Below, piece by piece: positions 13,917 to 21,090 of a stretch of DNA of 21,193 nucleotides. The DNA is from an uncultured Kiritimatiellota bacterium (lineage in GTDB: Bacteria; Verrucomicrobiota; Kiritimatiellia; RFP12; UBA1067), in the NCBI GenBank assembly GCA_934621385.1, contig CAKTUI010000039.1:1-21193 (forward strand), written 5' to 3'. Position numbers and translations under genes: made by a program. Position 1 is the stretch's first letter, and every line of letters begins with the position of its first letter. The notes under the pieces are model-generated. The model made no database searches. It was not told the origin of the DNA and was given only the letters and a program-made list of their open reading frames with translations.

Positions 13917-14647
13917 AAGAGTCCGCCGTTCACTGAAATGACCTGGCGCGTCACGTAGGCCGCCTCGGGGGAGAAGAGGAATGCGACAACGCCCGCCACC
14001 TCCTCCGGCGTGCCGAACCGCCGCATGGGAATGGCGGCCTTCACCTCGTCCCGAAACTCAATCGACTCCGCCATTTCCGTCTCAATCACGCCGGGCGCGA
14101 CGGCGTTCACCGTGATGCCGCGCTTGGCCAACTCGACCGCCAGTGCCTTGGTCGCGCCAATGACGCCAGCCTTGGCCGCCGAATAGTTGACCTGCCCACG
14201 GTTGCCGACAAGACCACTGACGGAGGAAAGCGTCACGATGCGGCCGCGAATCCGCCCCGAAATCATGGGCATGACGATTGGCTTCAGGACATTGTAAAGC
14301 CCGGTAAGATCCGTATCGATGACCCGATCCCACAGGTCGCCCTCCAGAACGGGGAACGGGGCATCGGCATTCACACCCGCATTGGCGACGACACCGAAAT
14401 AGGGACCATTTGCCGCGATGTCCGCTTCAATCGCAGTCGCAACGGCCGCACGTTCGGAGAGGTCGAAGGCAAGGGCCGCCTGCTCGGGCTGGCCAGAAAT
14501 CGCGGCACATTCGGCCGCCGTCTTGCGTGCCGCATCCAGGTTGCGCACGGCATGCGTCACGATGGCAAAGCCGTCTTTTGCCAACCGAAGCGCAACCGCC
14601 CTGCCAATCCCACGGGACGAACCCGTCACCAGTACACGTTTCATCAT
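13913..14647 (-). CDS. 3-oxoacyl-ACP reductase, FabG-like (SDR family)
   Basis: A 244-residue classical short-chain dehydrogenase that probably reduces beta-ketoacyl-ACP with NADPH in the cassette. The cofactor site is TGSSRGIG (8-15) and the structural NAG is at 89-91. The catalytic triad is S142, Y155 and K159 (TLSSVSG...NYSAAKAG). The C-terminus VNGGLF matches FabG. The Asn of the FabG tetrad (in TNL) seems to be Asp113 here (DTDLTGLYNV). Two adjacent ATGs (14647, 14644) are possible: the first gives an ATGA overlap with the acyltransferase stop, the second has better spacing from GGAG. The context points to a dedicated reductase rather than the fatty-acid-synthesis FabG. Confidence 0.9.
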   Translation of the reverse strand: MMKRVLVTGSSRGIGRAVALRLAKDGFAIVTHAVRNLDAARKTAAECAAISGQPEQAALAFDLSERAAVATAIEADIAANGPYFGVVANAGVNADAPFPVLEGDLWDRVIDTDLTGLYNVLKPIVMPMISGRIRGRIVTLSSVSGLVGNRGQVNYSAAKAGVIGATKALAVELAKRGITVNAVAPGVIETEMAESIEFRDEVKAAIPMRRFGTPEEVAGVVAFLFSPEAAYVTRQVISVNGGLF

Positions 14648-15375
14648 GTCATCTCCTTTGCCTGCGCCATCAGCCGTTCAAGCCGCCGCGCAAGGGTCTC
14701 CGTCACCCGCCGTGCCGCCGCGTGAAGGCTCTCGCCCCGAGCCGCCGCCACCGGGGCCGGACAATCGGCGACAAGCGAGTAGCGAACCGTTTTCGAACCA
14801 AGATCCCAAGGCGGCTGTCCCTTCCCAAGTATCCGCCGCGAGACGAACAGCCCGATGCACACGAGGGGCGAACCCGTGCGCAAGGCCAATTGCGCCGCGC
14901 CACGGTGCAGGGGGCGAAGCCCTCCGTCGGCCGGTGAGCGCGTCCCCTCGGGAAAGATGAGCACGTTCCACCCCTTCTTCAGGTAGGGGGCCGCCGCGTT
15001 CGGCAGGTTCGCATCGTCCGGCAACGAGGTGTGCCGCACGATGGCCGCGACAATCGGATTCGACCGAAGCGCGTGCTTGGCCACGTAAAGCGTTCGCGGC
15101 AGAAGGACCGAAAGGACGACGACATCAACCAGAGACGGATGGTTCATCGCAATGACCGCCCCCCTGATTCGTCCCAAATTGGACGCTTCCACGCGAATCA
15201 GGCGAAAGAGGACAAAAAGCCCCAGCAATGGCCGCCAGGCGAATCGGACAAGCGGCTGGCATGATTCAGGGCGGCGCAGCACAAGCATCAGCGGGGCCAT
15301 GAGCACCGCCCCCACACCAAAGACGACGAACAACGCCAGCGACAGACCGCCGCGAATGACGGCTTTCACGCTCAT
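14644..15375 (-). CDS. PlsC-type 1-acyl-glycerol-phosphate acyltransferase family protein
   Basis: A 243-residue protein with an N-terminal transmembrane segment (about 10-34) and the LPLAT acyltransferase core. The catalytic HxxxxD is NHPSLVD (H79, D84) and the substrate-binding motif is FPEGTRSPADGG (141-152). It transfers an acyl chain, probably from acyl-ACP, to a lysophospholipid-like or sugar acceptor at the inner membrane. Both neighbouring junctions are ATGA overlaps, so it is translated together with the ketoacyl-synthase-like and reductase genes. This placement, not sequence alone, suggests that it acts on the cassette's product. Acyltransferases of this class are regular members of aryl-polyene clusters. 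Confidence 0.88.
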   Translation of the reverse strand: MSVKAVIRGGLSLALFVVFGVGAVLMAPLMLVLRRPESCQPLVRFAWRPLLGLFVLFRLIRVEASNLGRIRGAVIAMNHPSLVDVVVLSVLLPRTLYVAKHALRSNPIVAAIVRHTSLPDDANLPNAAAPYLKKGWNVLIFPEGTRSPADGGLRPLHRGAAQLALRTGSPLVCIGLFVSRRILGKGQPPWDLGSKTVRYSLVADCPAPVAAARGESLHAAARRVTETLARRLERLMAQAKEMT

Positions 15376-15962
15376 TCGCCGTCACAAAGCGTCACCCATC
15401 GCCCAGCCAACCGATGGGATGCGCCCGAAAGGAAATCGGACAAGGCCTGGAATGTCAGCGGCGGCCGCGAAGCGTCCCCTGGCGAAACCACGAGGCGACG
15501 CGCTCCCGCCGTGCGCGAGAACAAAACCGCCGCGCCGTAGCCGCCATTCGTCTCTTCCGCATAAACGAAAAGCGTTGAGGTCCTGCCTTTCAACGATTCC
15601 AACAGCCCGCACTCTATCGTATCGGCATCCGCCGCAATGGAAGTATAGGGCGCACGGTTCTTCGTGAAGACGCTCCAAAGTCCCGGCGCGGCATTGTAGA
15701 CCGAGGCACTGAACAGATGGGGCGAGACCGAGCCGTCCTCGTTGAAAGCGGTGACAATCCGCCGCGTAAAGGCATACTCCCCATCGCGTGTCGCAAAGAC
15801 CGACGAAGCTACCGGGGTCGTTTCCGCCGCGTGTGCCAGGGCGAAGTAGATTTTCTGGAGAGGCGACAGGCGGCGACGAACGAGGGGCGGCACGAACGAC
15901 ACGTCCGGCGCCTCACCCGACGGCAACACCGCAAAAGTCGAAAGATAGATGGTGCTTGTCAT
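15372..15962 (-). CDS. Truncated beta-ketoacyl-synthase-like protein (chain-length-factor type)
   Basis: A 196-residue protein resembling the short ketoacyl-synthase N-terminal family that accompanies aryl-polyene ketosynthases. Features include SPLQKIYFALAHAAE, an ATRDGEY segment and PHLFSASVYNAAPGLWS (81-97). The region matching the active-site neighbourhood of ketosynthases has no Cys (Ala/Ser instead), and the protein is about half the length of a full synthase. It is therefore probably a non-catalytic partner that shapes chain length or activity of the adjacent synthase. It overlaps the synthase stop and the acyltransferase start by ATGA on both sides, consistent with equimolar production. 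Function is inferred from family and context. Confidence 0.75.
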   Translation of the reverse strand: MTSTIYLSTFAVLPSGEAPDVSFVPPLVRRRLSPLQKIYFALAHAAETTPVASSVFATRDGEYAFTRRIVTAFNEDGSVSPHLFSASVYNAAPGLWSVFTKNRAPYTSIAADADTIECGLLESLKGRTSTLFVYAEETNGGYGAAVLFSRTAGARRLVVSPGDASRPPLTFQALSDFLSGASHRLAGRWVTLCDGE

Positions 15963-17182
15963 ACGCGGCGGAAAATCAGCGAGGTGTTCACGCCGCCAAA
16001 GGCGAAGTTGTTCGACATCACGTAGTCGGACGAGAACGCGCGCCCCGCCCCCGTGATGAAGTCGTGCTCGCCGCAGCGCGGGTCGGGTTCGGTCAGATTC
16101 AGGTTCGGCGCATACCAGTCCGCATTCATCATGCCAATTGTCATGACGGCCTCAATCGCCCCGCAAGCCCCAAGCGTATGCCCCGTATATCCCTTAATCG
16201 TGCTGATCGGAACCTTACCAGGACCGAAGACGGCCTGCGTGGCCGTTCCCTCGGCAATGTCCCCGAGGTCGGTCGCCGTGCCGTGGGCGTTTACATACCC
16301 AATGGCGGACGGCGGCAGACCGGCATCTTCCAGTGCCAGCTTGAGGGCTATGGCCATCGTCTCGGCATTCGGCTGCGTCACGTGCCGCCCGTCAGTGTTG
16401 ATGCCGAAGCCGACGACCTCGGCGTAAATCTTCGCCCCACGCGCAATCGCCCGGTCGCGCTCCTCCAGAATCAGCGTACCAGCACCATCGCCGATGACCA
16501 GTCCATCACGATTCTTGTCAAAGGCGCGTGGCGTTGCCTGCGGCTCGTCATTCCGCCGCGAAGTCGCAAAGAGCGTGTCAAAGACGGAGACCTGTGTCAC
16601 GCTGAACTCTTCCGCCCCCCCGGCAATCATCACATCCTGTTTGCCGAAGGCAATCGCCTCATACGCCTCGCCAATGGCCAGCGAACCCGATGTGCAGGCC
16701 GTACCCGTCGGCAGAATCCGCCCCGTTGTTCCGAAGTGGACCGAAAGGTTCACCGCCGTCGTCTGCGGCATCATCTTGATGTAGGTCGAACTCGTCACAT
16801 TGCGAACTTCATGATCCTTGACGATGGAGAAGAAGTCCGCACACGCATCGATGCCACCCGAGCAGGATCCGTAGGCAACGCCGAGCCGTCCGCTCTTCAC
16901 AATCGGGTCGCCCTGAAGCTCCGCCTCCCTCAACGCCTGCTCCGTCGCATTCAGCGCGAGAATCGAGACCGGGCTCATTGTCCGGATGACCTTCCGCGTG
17001 TATTCCGGCGGACGCTGGAAGTTCGAGGGCGCCCACAGGCGCGTCTGAAGCCCCCGATAAGTCGCAAGATCTTCCGACACCTTCACACAGTTCACAGGCG
17101 TCCGAAGACGCTCAAAAGCCGCATCGGCCGAAAACCCAAGCGAGCTGACGACACCCCGACCCGTCACCACGACTCTACGCAT
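15959..17182 (-). CDS. Beta-ketoacyl-ACP synthase (FabF-like)
   Basis: A 407-residue condensing enzyme with a full catalytic set: C163 in TGTACTSGSLAIGEAY, H300 in NAHGTATDLGD, K330 and H335 in STIKGYTGHTLGACG, and a C-terminal SNNFAFGGVN. It elongates an acyl-ACP chain by decarboxylative condensation with malonyl-ACP. FabF-like length, but the next gene (a truncated synthase-like partner), the following acyltransferase and reductase, and the hotdog protein upstream mark it as a dedicated synthase of an aryl-polyene-like lipid cluster. It has a ribosome site (GGAGG, with GAGG nearer) before the ATG at 17182 and lies 18 bp after the dehydratase gene. Confidence 0.94.
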   Translation of the reverse strand: MRRVVVTGRGVVSSLGFSADAAFERLRTPVNCVKVSEDLATYRGLQTRLWAPSNFQRPPEYTRKVIRTMSPVSILALNATEQALREAELQGDPIVKSGRLGVAYGSCSGGIDACADFFSIVKDHEVRNVTSSTYIKMMPQTTAVNLSVHFGTTGRILPTGTACTSGSLAIGEAYEAIAFGKQDVMIAGGAEEFSVTQVSVFDTLFATSRRNDEPQATPRAFDKNRDGLVIGDGAGTLILEERDRAIARGAKIYAEVVGFGINTDGRHVTQPNAETMAIALKLALEDAGLPPSAIGYVNAHGTATDLGDIAEGTATQAVFGPGKVPISTIKGYTGHTLGACGAIEAVMTIGMMNADWYAPNLNLTEPDPRCGEHDFITGAGRAFSSDYVMSNNFAFGGVNTSLIFRRV

Positions 17183-17200
17183 ACCTCGCGCCCTCCATTC

Positions 17201-17689
17201 CTACCGATATTCCTTCATCATTTCAGGCGTCATGTCATCCTCTGGCTGAAAGGCCGTCATCTGGGCCTTGGCAACAACAGCCCCCGACGGACCGCAAATC
17301 TCACAGTCGAACGAACCGAAGGACTCGTCCGTATAGACGCACGACACACGGACGCGATACCGACACCCTGGCACGAACAGAGGAATCGAAATCTCCAACC
17401 GCCGCGAACCGAGCACAAAGCCAAGCTTTGGCCTTAACCCCTGCCGACGACGGTGCAACCCCGTGCAAAGAGCCATGGCCTGGGCCATGTACTCCAGGCT
17501 CACACAGCCGGGAACGCCCCCCTGGGTCGCATCAAAGAACGGTGACTCCGCGTCAATGTCGACGAACGCCGTCACCGAGCCGTCCGCCGCAGGCGGCTCA
17601 TAATCCGTCAGAAGAATCATGGGCTTCGCCTGGGGCAGCAGTTCGGCAAGTGTGGGAAACGCTTCGGTTGTCTGTTCGCTATCCGCCAT
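17201..17689 (-). CDS. Hotdog-fold 3-hydroxyacyl-ACP dehydratase-like protein (ApeP-like)
   Basis: A 162-residue hotdog-fold protein. LAELLPQAKPMILLTDYE at the N-terminus and GGVPGCVSLEYMAQAMALCTGL (58-78, with candidate catalytic E66) match the ApeP/FabZ-like dehydratases of aryl-polyene clusters. The His found before the equivalent Gly-rich turn in FabZ is not seen here (ATQGGVPG), so the catalytic base must lie elsewhere or the activity differs. The start at 17689 is chosen because TGGTATAAT ends 10 bp upstream and the longer frame to 17800 runs into the acyltransferase gene. It is the first gene of the promoter-driven cassette and would introduce double bonds in the growing chain. Confidence 0.82.
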   Translation of the reverse strand: MADSEQTTEAFPTLAELLPQAKPMILLTDYEPPAADGSVTAFVDIDAESPFFDATQGGVPGCVSLEYMAQAMALCTGLHRRRQGLRPKLGFVLGSRRLEISIPLFVPGCRYRVRVSCVYTDESFGSFDCEICGPSGAVVAKAQMTAFQPEDDMTPEMMKEYR

Positions 17690-17699
17690 ATCGGTGCGT

Positions 17700-17708
17700 A
17701 TTATACCA
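17700..17708 (-). promoter_or_regulatory. Extended -10 promoter of the lipid cassette
   Basis: TGGTATAAT on the minus strand, between the acyltransferase stop (17721) and the dehydratase ATG (17689). The hexamer ends 10 bp before the ATG, so the leader would be about 4 nt. There is no clear -35 and no Shine-Dalgarno. Confidence 0.6.
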
Positions 17709-17720
17709 AAATCCGTTTCC

Positions 17721-18626
17721 CTATCGGGATTGAACCGGTTCAAGAATCCAGCGCTTGTTGAACCAGAACCATTCCCCGGGGCGTGAACGAACTTCCCCAT
17801 CCAGAAGCGAGAGGACCTCCCGCGTCAAGCGACGCGCCTCTTCCTTCGCATCGGGAGCCGCCGGATTCGGACGCAAGGTCGCAATGTGATTGAAGACATG
17901 GCGGTTTCCCTCCCGGTGCATGGCCGCTACAACAATCGGCGAACCGCACTTGACGGCGAACATCGCCCCCGCATGGCTCACGTTCGCCGTACCGCCAAGG
18001 AAATCCGCCGCGACATCCTTCGTCCGCACGCGCAAATCGGGCAGGATGGCGAACGCTCGACCCGCCTGCAATTTCTCCTTAATCTTGACGAGCGTCGACT
18101 TTTCGTCACGATCAAGCACTTCAATATCCCCGTACTGCCGCTTCATCCACGCATCGACCTTCGGATTGCGCTGACGTGCGGCAATGGCAAAAAGCGGCAG
18201 GCCATACCGCGCCATCGACCAGGCGGCCATGTACCAGTTGCCCGAATGCGGCACCATAATGACGACACCGCGACCTTCGTCAACCAGGGCCTGCAGGCGA
18301 TCCTTGTAAAGCCGACCGTCCTTGACATGGCGATCCATCCACAAGCGCGTCAGTTTGGCGGCCCGCATCATCTCGACGGCGGACTGAAGCACATTCGTCA
18401 ACGACTGCCGCGCTATCGCGGCAGCTTCGCGTTCACTCTTCTCGGGAAAGACCGAACGGATGCGCGACAGCGTCCGCGTCCGCTTGAAGCGAAAGACGTC
18501 AAAGAGGAGAATCGCCAGTCCATGCGCCGCCGCCATCGCCAGCCGGTACGGCACGACATTGACAAGTCCACAGAAGAACCTGAGCGCACCATACTCAACA
18601 TTGACGGCAAACTTTCCCTTTTTCAT
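17721..18626 (-). CDS. LpxL/HtrB-type lysophospholipid (lipid A) acyltransferase
   Basis: A 301-residue inner-membrane acyltransferase. The N-terminal part is hydrophobic and amphipathic (about 12-45). Family motifs are IMVPHSGNWYMAAW (124-136), AFAILPDLRV, and the C-terminal PGEWFWFNKRWI typical of lipid A secondary acyltransferases. In this family the active site is H-x4-E/D (often HxGNWE). Here the position five after H127 is Tyr132, so the usual acidic partner is missing or supplied elsewhere. It starts 18 bp after parC and ends just upstream of the lipid cassette promoter. It may therefore be expressed with parC or serve the cassette, since aryl-polyene clusters usually include such an enzyme. 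Confidence 0.88.
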   Translation of the reverse strand: MKKGKFAVNVEYGALRFFCGLVNVVPYRLAMAAAHGLAILLFDVFRFKRTRTLSRIRSVFPEKSEREAAAIARQSLTNVLQSAVEMMRAAKLTRLWMDRHVKDGRLYKDRLQALVDEGRGVVIMVPHSGNWYMAAWSMARYGLPLFAIAARQRNPKVDAWMKRQYGDIEVLDRDEKSTLVKIKEKLQAGRAFAILPDLRVRTKDVAADFLGGTANVSHAGAMFAVKCGSPIVVAAMHREGNRHVFNHIATLRPNPAAPDAKEEARRLTREVLSLLDGEVRSRPGEWFWFNKRWILEPVQSR

Positions 18627-18644
18627 GCGGTCTCCGTCTCCAGC

Positions 18645-20879
18645 TTAGTCAAGAATCCCCTTGGACGGAGGCTCCGAATTGTCCCACCAACTTCCCTTTG
18701 ACGAAGAAATGCGCGAGATTGGTTTCGTCGTCAGCTGCTTGCCCTTGGCGGACGCACTGCGGATGACGACGACCTCCTGCGCACCATCCTCCGCCCCCGA
18801 GCGCTTCACCTGCTCTTTCGGCAGGAAGTATTGCTGGTGAATCTTCTGGTTCTTCGCCGGCTTGAACTTGACGTAAAGCGTGTCGGGGCAACCCTCCTGG
18901 AAGAAGATAATCTTCGACTTCGGCTTCTCTGGAGCCAGGCGGTACTCCTTATTGCGAATCAAGCCACCGAACCTGAAACGCTTGATGTAGCTGAAACCAT
19001 AGCCACCCTCTTCGTAGACACAGGTGAAGTCTCGCGTCTCACGATCCTTCTCCTGATCGTAGCGGAGGACGGCCAGCAGGTCCTTGTCGACGAAAATCTT
19101 GTCCTCCGGCTGGGTCTTCTTGAAGCGGCCGTCGCGCCAGACGAAGATGAGTTCGTCCAGCGAAGAGCACTTGAAGAGTTCATCCCCGCCGCGCAGGCCA
19201 GAGCCGACATAGTTGTTCTCGCGATCCCAGCGAATCGTCAGTTCACTGGCCGTAATTGCCTTGACGTCGACCTGCTTGAAGGCCCCCTTCTCAATCCGCG
19301 TACAGCGGGGATACTTCTTCGCATACTCGCGAATCAGCCGCTTCAGGTACTTCACGACAAACGCCCGAAGGTGAACAAGATTGTCTTGGACTTCGCGTTC
19401 CTCCGCCTGAATCTCCTTGATTTCCTCGCGATTGCGGTCAATGTCAAACTGCGAAATGCGGCGAATCTGCAACTTGAGAAGACGGTCGACATCCTCGTTC
19501 GTCACGTCGCGGCGCAGTTCCTTTCGGAAAGGACGGAAGCCGTCAATCACAGTCTTCTGAACGCCCTCAAACGTCTTTTCGTTCTCAATGCGCTTGTAGA
19601 TGCGCTCTTCGATAAAGATTCGATCCAGCGTGCGGGCATGGAAGAGGTCATCCAACTCCTGGAGACGAATCTCCTGCTCACGCTTCGTCAACGCCATGAG
19701 CCGCTCGATGTTCTTCTTCAGGATTTCCGTCACGCTCATCAGGCGCGGCCGCCCGTCATCAAGCACAATCGGACGCGAGGCAATGGATTTCTCGCAGTTC
19801 GTAAACGCATAGAGCGCCGTCATCGTCTTTTCCTGACTCGCTCCCGCCTGTAGCTCAAGCTCGATGCGGACGCTCTCGCTCGTCAGGTCATGAATCTTAC
19901 GAACGGCGACCTTCTTCTTCTTGATGGCATCCTCAATGGATGCCGAAAGCGTATCGGTCGTCTCGCCCCACGGCAACTCCGTAATGACAAGCTTCGACTT
20001 GTCCTCCGGCTCGATGCGGGCACGAACCTTGACCTTGCCGAGTCCGTCCGCGTATTCGGAGACATCCATAATGCCGCCCAACTGGAAGTCCGGATAGAGG
20101 ACAACGGGCATCTTCTGAAGCAGGTTGATTTCAGACTCCAGAAGTTCAATGAAGTTGTGCGGCAAAATGGCCGTCGAAAGACCGACGGCGATGCCGTCCG
20201 CCCCCATCATCAGCAAGAGAGGTATCTTCGCCGGCAGATAGACGGGCTCTTCCTTTCGTCCATCGTAGTTCGGAACGAATGTCGTGGTCTTCTTGTTAAA
20301 GACTTCCTTGCGAGCCAAATCGGTCAGGCGGCATTCGATGTAACGCGTCGCCGCGTGAGGCATACCCGTATAAAGGGAACCGTAGTTTCCCTGTCCGTCA
20401 ATCAGGTAGCCCTTGCCCTCGCCCCAAAGCTTGTTCGCCAAGACCACAATGGCATCGCCAATCGACGCGTCGCCATGCGGATGGTACTGCATGGCGTGGC
20501 CGACGATGTTCGCCACCTTTGTGTAGCGTCCGTCGTCCTTTTCCCAAAGGGAGTGCATGATGCGCCGCTGAACGGGCTTCAGTCCATCCTCTACGGCAGG
20601 AATGGCACGGGAGCAGATGACATAGGCCGAATAGTGGCGGAAGTTGAAGTCGTAGAGTTCCTTCATCGGGCCGGTACCCGTCAGGCCCTTTTCCTCCGTG
20701 GAGGGCGGCATGTGCGACGCCTTGTCACCAGCAACGGAGGCGACAGTCTTCGCCGCGCCGCCGCTCGCTGTCTCCCGTTCGGGCGGAGCCGACTCTTTTC
20801 CGCTTGTTGGTTTGCTAAAAAGGTCCAGGTTGTCAAACAGACTCGGTGGTTGGTTATCGTTATTCGTGTTCTTGGGCAT
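18645..20879 (-). CDS. parC: DNA topoisomerase IV subunit A-like (GyrA/ParC family)
   Basis: A 744-residue type IIA topoisomerase cleavage subunit. Conserved sections: PAVEDGLKPVQRRIMHSL, GHAMQYHPHGDASI, DGQGNYGS, nucleophile Y180 in HAATRYIECRL, and GADGIAVGLSTAILPHNF. It is closer to the ParC-like proteins of Bacteroidetes and Chlamydiae than to GyrA: RKEEPVYLPAKIPLLLM is typical and no GyrA box (QRRGGKG) is seen. It decatenates daughter chromosomes with a ParE partner, which is not in the window. The first 75 residues are a poorly conserved extension with SLFDNLDLF (13-21). The C-terminal part (about 540-744) is a degenerate beta-pinwheel-like region. It starts 24 bp after the CCA end of the tRNA gene, with no terminator between, so it is probably transcribed with the tRNA. 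Confidence 0.88.
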   Translation of the reverse strand: MPKNTNNDNQPPSLFDNLDLFSKPTSGKESAPPERETASGGAAKTVASVAGDKASHMPPSTEEKGLTGTGPMKELYDFNFRHYSAYVICSRAIPAVEDGLKPVQRRIMHSLWEKDDGRYTKVANIVGHAMQYHPHGDASIGDAIVVLANKLWGEGKGYLIDGQGNYGSLYTGMPHAATRYIECRLTDLARKEVFNKKTTTFVPNYDGRKEEPVYLPAKIPLLLMMGADGIAVGLSTAILPHNFIELLESEINLLQKMPVVLYPDFQLGGIMDVSEYADGLGKVKVRARIEPEDKSKLVITELPWGETTDTLSASIEDAIKKKKVAVRKIHDLTSESVRIELELQAGASQEKTMTALYAFTNCEKSIASRPIVLDDGRPRLMSVTEILKKNIERLMALTKREQEIRLQELDDLFHARTLDRIFIEERIYKRIENEKTFEGVQKTVIDGFRPFRKELRRDVTNEDVDRLLKLQIRRISQFDIDRNREEIKEIQAEEREVQDNLVHLRAFVVKYLKRLIREYAKKYPRCTRIEKGAFKQVDVKAITASELTIRWDRENNYVGSGLRGGDELFKCSSLDELIFVWRDGRFKKTQPEDKIFVDKDLLAVLRYDQEKDRETRDFTCVYEEGGYGFSYIKRFRFGGLIRNKEYRLAPEKPKSKIIFFQEGCPDTLYVKFKPAKNQKIHQQYFLPKEQVKRSGAEDGAQEVVVIRSASAKGKQLTTKPISRISSSKGSWWDNSEPPSKGILD

Positions 20880-20903
20880 CTCTAAAATCTTCTCGACCGC
20901 AAT

Positions 20904-20980
20904 TGGCGGGCCTGGCGGGATTCGAACCCGCTACCCACTGCTTAGAAGGCAGTTGCTCTGTCCAAATGAGCTACAGGCCC
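20904..20980 (-). tRNA. tRNA-Arg (anticodon UCU), CCA encoded
   Basis: The acceptor stem GGGCCTG pairs perfectly with CAGGCCC. The D arm is GCTC...GAGC, the anticodon arm ACTGC-CTTCTAA-GCAGT places TCT at 34-36, and the T arm is GCGGG-TTCGAAT-CCCGC. Discriminator G is followed by genomic CCA. Total 77 nt, with no intron. It reads AGA (and by wobble AGG) codons. The gene is first in a transcript that continues into parC, so the tRNA must be cut out of the mRNA. Confidence 0.96.
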
Positions 20981-21060
20981 GTTGGCTTTCGGGCTTTTTA
21001 ATCTTCTTTTGGCAATTTCAAGTAGTTCACTACGCTGTCAGTCTTCACAAAACGCCGCAC

Positions 21061-21090
21061 ATTATACCATCTTCATCTTTCCTCGGTCAA
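21061..21090 (-). promoter_or_regulatory. Promoter of tRNA-Arg and parC
   Basis: TTGACC (21090-21085), 18-bp spacer, TATAAT (21066-21061), preceded by TGG (extended -10). The start would be near 21054, about 74 nt before the mature tRNA 5' end. It has the best overall set of elements in the window besides topA, as expected for a stable-RNA gene. Confidence 0.75.

Noticed and set aside
18645..20879. GyrA rather than ParC
   Set aside because: No GyrA box was seen and the conserved middle segment resembles the ParC-like class. The distinction is by eye only, so the symbol carries some doubt.
20977..20999. Plus-strand terminator-like hairpin (GCCCG/CGGGC followed by T5) at the 5' end of the tRNA gene
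   Set aside because: No plus-strand gene precedes it, and one arm is the tRNA acceptor sequence itself. It may stop antisense transcription or be coincidental, so it was not called as a terminator.
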